Assembly: GCF_014066305.1 (NCBI RefSeq)
Contig: NW_023501081.1
Coordinates: forward strand, 62,001-126,000
Direction of reading: 5' to 3'
From: Letharia columbiana
Taxonomy: Eukaryota; Ascomycota; Lecanoromycetes; Lecanorales; Parmeliaceae
DNA: 64,000 nucleotides
Part shown: piece after piece, positions 23,498 to 33,634 of the stretch
Layout: each line of letters opens with the position of its first letter
Numbering within the stretch: the first letter of the stretch is position 1
Translations under genes and position numbers: made by a program
The notes under the pieces: generated by a model
What the model was told of the DNA's origin: nothing
The model's input: the letters and a program-made list of their open reading frames with translations, nothing else
Databases searched by the model: none

Positions 23498-24863
23498 TCA
23501 GACGCTCTCACTCGGAGCTTCTTCCTTTGATGGCTCTTGATATTCCCGCATGATATCAACATTTGCCCCTGACGGTCCTTCACACTTTCTCAATTGATCA
23601 ACGTTTGTCGCTTGGGTAATACGCATAGGGCTCAGTGCGATGCTTTTCGGGATCCCACCAGCCCCTGGAACGTTCGAGTACCCCAAAAAGGGCCGATCGG
23701 AGGCATATGGCCCTGGGACCGTCTCGGAAGAAACTTGGACAATTGGTCCTAGATTCGCAAACAACGGTCGTACGGTAGCAATCGAGGCAGCGATGATTCC
23801 GAGATTCTGTTCGAGCCTGTCTTTCTTTCAGCCCCATGAGATTTCGTAGATAATCTTGCTAGGACTCACACGGCGAACACCATGTTGACTGCGTCTGCAT
23901 CTGGAGTGACTGTCAGAGCTTGTGTGGGGGCTCTCGAGGTATGAAAGAACTTACGAGTGACATCCGCGGACGAATTCGTATGCAAAAAGGCAATGCGGAG
24001 GATCGAGAAAGATGCAGTACTTGAGTCGCGCTGATCAGCATCACAGACGCCGCCTGAGCACGCAAAGTCTTAGATGGAGTGCCATAGGCTTACACGACCC
24101 CGAGTCCCATGACTACTGAAAGTCCTATCTTTAACGATCTGTTTATCTGGAGTCTTCGTATAATCAAGGCAGGTAGGCCGGCGCACGTAAAGTCCGTGAA
24201 TATATTGATAGCTGGAATAACGTCAGAAATATCACAAAGGGGCAGGGGGGAGTATTCACCGGCCTGCACGTATGCGATAGAGGTCGAGACGTTTTCCGAA
24301 TAGCATTTTCCTTTGATGTCGAGGTCGTAAAGTGCCCTTAACGGTCTGCACTGAGCCAGCAAGGCAACGACCAGACCGAGGGTCGAGATGATCAAAAACC
24401 CCATAATGACATAGATGAAGTAGCGCACAAGATGTCGAGTTTTGCTGATGAAGCGTAGAATAGAGATACACACGGAGATCTTGACAAAGCAAGTGCCGAT
24501 CACAAATTCGATTCCTTGAACAAAGGTCCACTTGATGAACTCAGACAATTGTACGGGCGTCAAGGTATCGATATGCCGGCCAGCGCCATTGGCAACTTGG
24601 TAAACGTTGGCGACCGTGCCTAAAAGAGATAGGGTCTGGGTCCAGTGAGCAAGACCGAGCTTCGTATTGTGTGAATCAGAGGGAAGAATCACCAAAGCAA
24701 CGCAGATGGTATAGTCATCCCAGCCGGTGATACGGCGTTTCATGCGAACGTACATGCGAAGGAAGACAAGGTTTGCACCGGTAGCAAAGGTCACCAAGGA
24801 GATCGAGGACACAGTCATTCCTCGAAGATTACTGTCCTGCACCGGAGGCGATGGGGTTGCCAT
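23498..24863 (-). CDS. SAT4-family fungal rhodopsin-domain membrane protein (2 of 3)
   Basis: Six exons: 24863-24693, 24635-24260, 24211-24096, 24030-23955, 23900-23870 and 23816-23498; introns of 57, 48, 65, 54 and 53 bp with good GT/AG signals keep frame; 362 residues. The first exon holds helix 1 and GWDDYT, a hallmark of the family. VANGAGRHI, then EFVIGTCFVKISVCISILRF, then LLAQCRPLRALYDLD with the partner Cys (KGKC), and a helix with INIFTDFTCAGLPALII follow. The last exons give LEQNLGIIAASIATVRPLF, the family's helix-7 block. The 57- and 48-bp introns can be read through without a stop (both are multiples of three), so an unspliced reading is possible but breaks the family pattern. Probable surface receptor with unknown ligand. 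Confidence 0.85.
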
Positions 24864-25788
24864 CCTTTACAGCGTGAATGATCAATCTCGAAGAGCAGCA
24901 ATTTCACGATGCTACAATTTGAAGGGTCTGTTCGAGATCGAGGAACTCAACAATGTTTGACGACAACAGATATTTGCATTAGACGGCGCTTTTGATCTGA
25001 AAGCCGAGGGAGCCGACCATTTCAGCATCAAACGCCGCATTACGACATAGCTGGGAGTCTTCGACGGAACATTTCACAGTTTCAGCTCGAGATGACAGCC
25101 TCATCTGCAAAGTATCGACCATGGCCATCTGACCGCCCCATACGAATGCTCTGTCAGATCAGCAGTCGAATCCTCCGAGGGGGAACATTTCGGTTAGAGC
25201 TGCAGTTGGTAATACGCAATATCTTATCGTTGCCGTATCTGGAAAAAAGCCGACAGGGTCTAGAGCTTCAAGGAGTAGTGGGAAGCGTGCAGAAAGACAA
25301 AAACGTCCAACCGGCACGGCGCGGATTTTGCGATTGGTCACGTGGCGGCGCGCATACTTCATGTACTTTGTACTCTACTCTGATTCGTTATATTTCATAG
25401 ATCGCGGCAGGTGCCGGTGGATTCCACCCTCCATTGTCCATGCCATCAGAAGTTCAAACGCACGCATCACTTATCTACCCTGCGGAAAGTGCCTCGGCAT
25501 AAGCAAGTGAGTGGTCTGCCTTGCAAATGCAGCAGCAGCAACCGATACGGTGTATCATCGACAAGTGTCTTTGAAGTAAATGGTTTCCCCAGTCTGTCGA
25601 AATTATTGGCTTCGTTCTTTCCTGCCTGTTGGATGAACAGGAGCCTACTTTGTAGCATTTAATGGATCTAGATCATCGTATTACTTCCTTACTAGGAAAG
25701 GAAATTATCTCATTGATTCGAGTCCAACCAAAGCCTGCATTCCCTCCTTATGTCGCGTTCATCTTACATCATTTTATCTGCTGTCATC
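24864..25788. other. No supported gene
   Basis: Short frames only on both strands. The stretch lies between the second SAT4 gene and the acyl-CoA ligase relic, and nothing recognisable is seen in it. Confidence 0.5.
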
Positions 25789-27167
25789 TTACAAAGTGCT
25801 TTTAGACGACCTTCCAGCCTTATAGGCGAAGCGAGAGCCGAAATGTCTATCCCGGATTGCGCCAGTACCGCTGTCATAAGCGTCAGACTGCTTCCCGGTT
25901 CCCGAAACACCGCCAATCAGCACACAGCCATCATTTGAGACGATACCAGCTTGAGCGTAGGGGGATGGAAGGTCAGCGCTAGTACTGGCGCCCAGGGGAG
26001 TCGCCGGTCTCGCAGAAGAGCCCAGCACGTTGTTTCGGTCATACCGTAAATGACTCTCACGACACTATAACGGCCGCAGAGAATCTTGACAGCGACGGGC
26101 GTCTGCCTGGAGACAATCTGCGACCCTGTATGGATCGCCTTGACGGGATGCAGGCGTTGGCTCGTCGAAGGTAAAGGTAGCATATATGCGAACCGTCGAG
26201 CGCTTGCTCGGTAGCGCAGACGACGTCGCTGCGACGCTTGGTTATACAGCCGAGCCTAGTTTGTAGGAGCGAGACGGGAAAATTAGTGGATCGTCATTTT
26301 GAGGTGCGCGCGTGAAGGGTATTCAGGAGCCAGAAGTGAGCGCCAATCAGCACGGTACTGAAGTCGTGGAAGGAGCGCTCCCGTCGGGTTTGAGAGGCTA
26401 TGGAGGCAGAGGGGACGTCAGCTGTGCCTGCGTGGAGGAAGTTCTTGTGAGTCACTTCGACGTCTTTGGGGGAGGATTGGGCTGTCGAAGGGTAAGACCG
26501 GTGAATTCAAAGATGATGAAAGTATTTCGGTGAAAATATCTCAAGATGTAATCGATTGTGAGTGTGATATTCATATCTTCTTTCATTCCGTGCTCATTCC
26601 ACTATGATCCAATCCTGGTCGCTCGTCCATCAACTCCGTCAAAGAAGCTGACTTGGAGCCAGACCGCATACCACCCTATTTCAGATCTTCACCGAAGTCG
26701 TCGACTTTCGCCTCCTCCATTCCAGACAACGTCGCCGCCGGAACCCCAATCTCTCCGAGGCCTTCATAAAACAGCATGGCTTTTTGCTCGGCTGCGAAGT
26801 ACGGTGCTCTTCCAACCAACATCGCCCTCGCAGCTATTGTTCCATGCCGGATAATAGGTGCATGGATGTGTTGGGGCGAATTCACCAACACACGGTCTCT
26901 TGGATAAACCCCAAACGGTCGAAGTCCGTATGCGAATGCTTTGACAAGGCGCTTGACGTCAGCGTAGGTGTAAAAGTCGACTTCGAATGAAAAGGCGGAA
27001 ACGATGCAGGGGATCGAGGTGGAAAACCAGTGCAGATTGGGGGAACGGGGAAATGAGATGATGTGGGCGAGGGCAGGCCGAGTAGAAAGGTTAGGAGGTT
27101 GATGGGTTGGGAAGGGACTGGAGATGAAGATGAATACATGTCGGCCTCTAATTAAGAAAGACGACAA
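25789..27167 (-). pseudogene. Relic of an AMP-forming acyl-CoA/4-coumarate-CoA ligase
   Basis: Two minus-strand pieces match the adenylate-forming family in the right order. The first (27167-26676) contains FYTYADVKRLVKAFAYGL and YPRDRVLVNSPQ, the 'TYxDL...FAxGL...GDRVL' region that precedes the core of 4CL-like ligases. The second (26183-25917) contains LHPVKAIHTGSQIV followed by VIYGMTETTC, which is the conserved A5 motif. The P-loop-like A3 block and the C-terminal catalytic Lys region cannot be found, and about 500 bp between the pieces have no consistent frame. Intact enzymes activate carboxylic acids with ATP and CoA, often in peroxisomes or secondary metabolism. This copy is clearly non-functional. 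Confidence 0.7.
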
Positions 27168-27194
27168 GTGAGTATGTCCGGGGTAAATACAAAG

Positions 27195-27737
27195 TCAAGA
27201 CGCATCTGAACACGGGGGGGAAGGAAAGAGAAAGGCAAAAAAGGTCGCGGGGGAGAGATTGGCCATGATACATATTGGCTTAATTGACGGAGCCGCGTTT
27301 TGACCATCGACATCCCGGGGTTTGTCACCCAGGCCGGCGGACTGCGCTTCGAATCTCACCTCTCTACCGGCCAAAGCCTCAGAACGGGTATCTTCATAGC
27401 TAATAAAGCATTTCATCGCATTATCTACTGCGAGGCCAGCAGCGTAACCCTCTTGATGAAAACATGCGTCCGTCTCGCATGACCTTCCTTGAATCGTCAG
27501 ACATTTTTCGAGAGCCGACATGCGTCCATGAGCCCAGGTATTTTTTGCGCGAATAATAAGCACACTGTCAACTTTCTCCACATGGATTTCCCCACAAACG
27601 AAATCCGTTCCCACCGCCTCCACAATGAAACACACCTTCCGTGCAGGCTCAAATCTCTCCTTCGTACCCCTTTCGTCACTTGGATGCCCACGTGTCTCCC
27701 AAGCCTCCTCTTCACGCTCAAGCGTGTTTCCTGAGGC
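27195..27737 (-). CDS. Possible small hypothetical protein
   Basis: A minus-strand frame is open from about 27737 to 27195 and includes VCFIVEAVGTDFVCGEIHVEKV and HGRMSALEKCL. It reads smoothly with mixed polar and hydrophobic composition, unlike most chance frames here, but it has no in-frame ATG at its left end, so an upstream exon would be needed. An ATG at 27793 followed by a stop near 27740 could supply one. I do not recognise the family. It sits between the ligase relic and the beta-lactamase-like gene on the same strand and could be a third decayed gene. Kept as a weak call. Confidence 0.3.
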   Translation of the reverse strand, partial: ASGNTLEREEEAWETRGHPSDERGTKERFEPARKVCFIVEAVGTDFVCGEIHVEKVDSVLIIRAKNTWAHGRMSALEKCLTIQGRSCETDACFHQEGYAAGLAVDNAMKCFISYEDTRSEALAGREVRFEAQSAGLGDKPRDVDGQNAAPSIKPICIMANLSPATFFAFLFPSPPCSDAS

Positions 27738-27800
27738 TTAGATTAGCGGACACAGATCTTTTTGGCAATATCTAGATCGAGCTCCAAAGGACATGATAAC

Positions 27801-30080
27801 TTACGCAAAAAGAGGCGCCAAACCCTTCCCAGACCTCGAAAACAGCTTCATCTGCCCTCCAGCGCCGCTCGCGCCCAGGTTGTTCTCCGTCCTGACCGCG
27901 GATGAACCGGCTTTGAAATACATTTCATACCCATCACTGTTCTCGATTCCTGCTTTCTTGAACCAAATCTTCGCCTCCCCCATCTCCGCTTCCAGCAATA
28001 CCCCCAATTCATTCACTTGGCCGTCTTCGCCAAGTCGGAATTCGGCTTTGGAGAGGCCATCGGTCGTAATTTCGTGATCGCCTGGCTCGATTCGTGTCTC
28101 AGTGCTGAAAGAGCGGATGTAGATCGCGAAGTACTCGCCGCTGACGTGCTGGAAAGACATGGAGATTGGGTATTGTTCATATTGGATCAAGCAATGGAGG
28201 GTTTCTTGGGGTTGAGAGGCTCTGTGGGAGGGGTTGGTGCCGTTGATGGTGAGGGTGAGGGCGGGATAGCCTTCGTTTATGTAGGTCTGTTCGCGCGTCA
28301 GCGGGTATTGAGTACGGAACGGGAGTCCAGATGGAGTCATACGCCTGCGTAGGAATGTAGAGGTAAAGAGAGAGGTATGGAGTCTTTGCCTTTAGGCGCA
28401 CTCGGAAACAAGAGGTTTTTCGCGTTCTTCAATGTTTCCAACTCAAGTGACTCATTGAGTTCCAACAAGGGGGCCCAATCAAATCTTTCTCGCTCCGGAA
28501 TTTCCAACATATCGTCGATCAACTTGAAGACCAAGTTCTGAATCGCACCGCCCGTTCCGCCATTGGCCATCATCGTAACACCCCATTGTAGGCGTGGGAA
28601 GTACATCATTACGCTGCTGAAGCCCGGTAAGCCTCCTGTATGCCACATCAACACTTCACCACGGTAGTTGCTGACATCCCAACCTAAGGCGTAAGCTTCG
28701 GACCCTCTAAAGCCAGTCGGTTCCTCTGCTACTGGACCGCTGATGATCCGAGGCGAGCGAAGGGCGCGATGTCCAGCCGGTGATAGCGGAGCGGACATCG
28801 TCATCATGCAGCGTATCCACTTGGTGTAGTCGAGTACGTTGGAAATGGTTGCGCCGCATCCAGACTCCTGTGGGGCATCGAGCCAAGGGATACTGTGATA
28901 GATTTTGGTCTTGTTGGTCCAGTAGTGTGGAGTGGCTAGGGACGGTCCACCAGAAGCTGCCGATTTTTGGGCGTCTGAAAGTGAGAAGAAAGTGCTGGAC
29001 ATGCGCAATGGCTCATAGATTCGTGTTCTGAGGAAATCGCCAAGCCACATGCCAGTCCATGTCTCAATGAAATGTGAGATTGCGATATACATCATATTGC
29101 AATACTGGAACCTCGTCCGAATTTCTGCAGTCATCGGTAACTGGCGAAGATTCCGAACGACGTCCCGCACTGTGACGTTAAGTCCGCCGTAGCTTAGATC
29201 ATGGCGGGGCATCCCAGTGCGGTGGGAGAGAGCGTCTTCGATCGTGACGTGAGAGGTGGCATAATCGTCGGGTAGTACGAAGTCCTCGCGCACCACCTTT
29301 TCGAGTGGTACCTGCCAAAACAGGCTTTCGCTGGTGTTGACGGAGTCGTCAATGAGTAGGGAGACGGCGGCTGCAGTGAAAGACTTTGTAGTAGAGGCGG
29401 TATAGAAGAGGGTTTCTGGCGTGATAGGCTTGTCTGGGAATGTTGCAATGCCGTAGCCCTGTGATGGTCAGCTTGTCCACGTTTCTGTAGGCATAGGTTA
29501 AGTTCGCTGAAGTCCAAAAACACATGCAAGACTATGTACAAAGGAGGACTAGACAGATTGCAATATTGCGAAAGCGCCGCTAGATATCGGTCAAAGTCAA
29601 ACGCGTAGAAGCATGAAATATGCCGGCAAGCGTGCGGGTGTTCGCTTCGAGCGCTCGAAGATCGATACTATACTTGCATGGACAAGGAGTAAAACCGCTC
29701 CAGATTGCACGTGAGATTATTTTGGGAGGACTGGTCTTGTGCTTAATACATTATGAGTTGTTCGAAATTTCAACTCCAAACCCGCCCAGACAAGTACTAC
29801 GTGCTGCTAGGGATCCAGCTTCGAGGCACATTCATTCCTGTCTGGCTCGCATTGAGCCGCCAACAGCTTTTCACAGAGAAACTCATACTTTGCTGAAAGT
29901 GTCATCGCCCTGTATGACAGCCATGGCTAGTCCTGGAGTATGCCAACGGTCCAAATTCTCGCTAACCAGCTTATCGAAGCTTGCTGTGAATGGAGAAGAT
30001 GTCGAGTCGGTCAAAGGGACTTGCCGAGCACCAAGTCCGATTGCGGGTAGAAGAGCGAGGCAGACCAAGTAGAAGAGCAT
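27801..30080 (-). CDS. Secreted beta-lactamase-like serine hydrolase (S12 family)
   Basis: Three exons: 30080-29889, 29458-28343 and 28286-27801; 597 residues. Residues 1-18 form a signal peptide (MLFYLVCLALLPAIGLGA). The beta-lactamase/penicillin-binding fold covers about residues 35-400 with all three catalytic motifs: SxxK as STTK (86-89), YxN as YCN (183-185) and HxG as HTG (337-339). The C-terminal 160 residues form a separate beta-rich domain that begins at the second intron (PLHSYAG, then TYINEGYPALTLT), as in other fungal and bacterial S12 proteins. Predicted activity is serine peptidase or esterase hydrolysis outside the cell; fungal relatives include lovD-like acyltransferases and LACTB-like proteins, but the signal peptide argues against the former. 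The first intron, 430 bp, is unusually long for this window; the second is 56 bp with a CTGAC branch. No disruption is seen. Confidence 0.9.
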
Positions 30081-32020
30081 CTTTGTTATGGCTTCTGATT
30101 GATCGTTTTGTACTACGAGCAGTATGAGGAGTCTAAGACGACTGACAATGCGAGAGCTGCCGCCTAAATCGACAATTCAACTTTGATAAGTTTGTTGGCA
30201 TCTGATTCGATCCCTCCAATATGATATGTTTATACACTCACGCGAAGAGGACTGCACTGCGGTCTTTGCAGTGTGAGCATCATATGTCAAAGAGAAAAAG
30301 GCGGAGACAAATGTGAGACGGCGGGACATCGGACCGACGGAGGCGGCATAATTTCCTTGGCGCCAAGATCTCTTGTATACTTGTATGTTGATGTATTTCG
30401 AATCTATCTCCATGGAAAATGTGAGGTATTCAAAAGTTGGCTGTAAGCGAACCTACGATTAGTTTCCTCGAATTTCTGATGCTTGAGAGCTTTTGTCGAA
30501 TGAAGTGGACTTGTAAAGTAGAGTAGAGTAGTATTTGAGGTTTGGCAGACGAAGATTTCGCCACACATACGTTAACCATTCGAGGTCTAGCTGATCTTTG
30601 CGACGACGCTAACTCAGGCAACATATCCGCACAGTCATTCATGCATCTTCCTCCTCTTTCTAGCTCTCTCTAACACAAAGACACAAGGACCCTCCATGAC
30701 TATCGGCCTGCTGCAAGGACTACCTTACCATATGATTACCGCCGCTTTCGACTCGCGGACCCTTGCCAATATGCGAAATGATGCCATTGAAGGTCCCTGA
30801 GCAGAGGAGATAGATTAGCTGCACACCCTCAGATCATTGATATGACTTAGCCCGAGTTGGCGCTCCGATGACCTCGAACAACAAAGTACGGTATGTTACA
30901 TTTATGTCTCAGCGGGTAAGATGATACCTCGCTCTCTTTTTTCGTCTCGTGCATCATATAGTGGCGACTCAACTCCCGGAGACAGCGGGGTAACTAATGG
31001 AGCCCTTCACTTTCGAGCTTGCAATGGTCGAGGAATTCGGGATTCCGAAGATGCCACACGCGAGCTAGCAATTCGCAATTCTGAACCTCGACAGCAATAC
31101 CAGCCAGCCGCAAGATCCTTCGTTCCGGATTATAGTCCATCTATCACTGGCTACCAACGAAATCGTGGACAGATGGCTTGATTGGTGGAAATATCCGGAG
31201 CTACAACATAGAAAGAGGGTCAAAAGTACTTTTCCGGACTGTGATCGGGCACAGCTCATCATCTTCCCCCTCCGTTTGGTCATGGCCGTCTCGTACACAT
31301 TAACTCCTCTTTGCCAATCAAATCTGCTCTACAGGATATCTTGGCGCTGACAAGTACTAGTACAAGGCAAGCACACAAAACAGATCTGATGCAAACACTG
31401 AGGCTATTGCTAGGGCAAATAAGCTAGCCGCCGTACGCTACGCAAATGCGAGACACTAGCGCCATCTTTTGCTACGTCATGGGAGCAAAAAGTGTCTAAG
31501 CGTTTGAATCAGTCTCTTCTAAGGTCGTGGTCATAATTTAGCCATCTGAATACAAGGACAACAATTTCGAAGAGGCGTTACCGAGACCTCAATCAATCTA
31601 ATGAACGCATCAAAGACAGGGGATCTTTCAAGGGGATCCTTTCCAATTCCTACCTAGGAGCATATATAGGGAACGGTCAGAGCAGAATGTCCAGGAGACT
31701 CTTCATAATCGAGTAGAAGGACCAGTATCGAGAAGTCTCAGCACAGTCGCTTCCGAGACTGCGGCCATGTGGTCTAGGTTCGCTTTGAATACCGGGTACG
31801 GATGCTTAGCTGATCGCAACTGAGTCCGCATGCGCCATCTTTTTGCGGCACATGTGGCAGTTTCAGATCAAGTCCATACACTATGGGACTACCTTAACCT
31901 TACCGAACCTATCAATCTAACTCTACTCCAACCCCACCGTCAGTCCCTGACTGCATCTCCTTTTCCCTCCATGACTATGATTCGTCGCTTCTGCACCACG
32001 TGTGTAATCGGCCCCAGGCG

Positions 32021-32297
32021 AGGGTTATCCCATCGTCTGGCGCCTGGGGGTAAAATGTCTTGGCAGAACATCAAATATCTGTATGTTCATCACACAACGA
32101 CTTTTGAACGACAAGAATCACAGACTTATTTTCTATTATAGAATCTTAGATCTACTTATAAAGATTAATCGCGACACTAAGTATTTTGTTGTGAAAGCAG
32201 GCGTTATTGAATTACACTAACATGCTATGGGGGTATTTTTTGATGTTCGGTCGGAACCCCTGAATTTTACCCCCTGCCAGACGATGGGATACTCCCT
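32021..32297. mobile_element. MITE-like element with long terminal inverted repeats
   Basis: The left arm (about 32021-32080: AGGG..TATCCCATCGTCTGG, then GGGGGTAAAAT, then GAACATCAAA) is repeated inverted at about 32236-32297. Arms are near 58-60 bp with small indels, the whole element is 277 bp, and the inside has no coding capacity. This is a typical non-autonomous DNA transposon shape. A second short palindrome (CCCCAGGCG at 32012-32020 and CGCCTGGGG at 32041-32049) straddles the left end. Confidence 0.78.
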
Positions 32298-32385
32298 TAC
32301 CAGCCAACCCGCCCAGCTTCCCCTGCGTATCAAGGGGTGACCTAAGCACGACCAACTCGCCACCTCAGATATCACATGCCGGTAA

Positions 32386-32460
32386 TCGTCCCACGCACTG
32401 GGTTTTAGCAGATACCATTAAGGGGGGTGGGGTCGTCCCACGCACTGGGTTTTAGCAGAT
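32386..32460 (+). repeat. 28-bp perfect direct repeat
   Basis: The 28-bp sequence beginning TCGTCCCACGCACTGGG occurs at 32386-32413 and again at 32433-32460, 47 bp apart start to start. The spacer is a G-rich 19 bp. It may be the product of a replication slip next to the MITE. Confidence 0.9.
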
Positions 32461-33634
32461 CAGTCACTTAATCGGACATTGCGCCGTGGGTTTGCCATCT
32501 GTAACGGTTGCAGCGAGGCCCAACTACCGTTCCTTAGCAGTCCAGAACAGTATTCATCCCACAGAGTTCGAGTCTGATGGACCTCAAGTCTGGTAGCGAA
32601 ATTCACTGCCTTCATAAACTGTAAACGTGCCTTGCCCAGAGCATTCGTCTACAATACTAGAGTCTATTTTTTCTCATTCGCTTCATATCCTAACTTTTCC
32701 CGGCATTCCCCCACCTCGGTCACGACTAAGTACCGTGGTACAGCTTTCGCATGACTGCATCAGCCCCTCATCCTATAGGCTACGAATTAACCCAACTGTG
32801 GCATAGTGTGCCAGAATGACTACCTGATACCTCGTCGTTGGTCGTGCCACTTCGTGGCCGCCTTTATCTCCGTACGCCGCAAGGGTCCATCGGCTTCAAT
32901 TACGACATCGCTGGCAGGATGGCTTCAGACCCGCTCCCTGGGCTCAAACGCCAGCACTTCTGCGTCACTTCTTGCAGTGCCTCTTTGTAAAAGTCAACAC
33001 ATCCTCCAATCGTCCATGTCGAGCCAGCATCGGGTTGCATTTGAAACCCATGACCTCTTTGCCTTGACTAACAGCACATGAAGCAAGCGTACATCAGGAC
33101 CTTCTTGCACGTTTCATACACGAGTTAACGATACGCCGGTCTAGGAGCCTCAGTTTTAGCTGTTCAAATCTCGCTGTAATAGGATCTCGACTTCTCTTAC
33201 TGATGCCAAAAGATGGCGACGAAATCGCTAGGCTCCGAATCTTCACAGATCCTGGCTGTAAAAGTAATGAATTGTAAACACCAACGGTTTCCGAATCCAA
33301 TGGTAATGGAGAACCCCACCGGTACTGCTATGTTGACTGTTGCATTTTCTACCGAGATGACTCCAACGTGAGAGACTATATCACCCACAAGTTCCTCTGC
33401 TGGAACAAACACGTCCTCTCATCAAACTCCATTCCGCCTCCGGTCTTTCACCAGTATCTTGAAGAACGTGCCGCCGAACCCTCCAGACATCCTCATTCTG
33501 GCTACAACAAACGGTCCGGAGCTTCTTGCTTACTGAATCAGTTCGCCGCAATCTACTACTCTAGGCTGCGAAAAGAACCATAGCCTTCAATAGAAAGACG
33601 TTTGCAGAACCCTACGCACACGAGACCTAACGAC

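Larger units (their letters stand above)
30081..33634. other. Gene-free stretch with repeats
   Basis: About 3.5 kb between two divergent genes. It holds an inverted-repeat element at 32021-32297 and a 28-bp direct repeat at 32386 and 32433. No frame has a recognisable domain. Confidence 0.5.
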
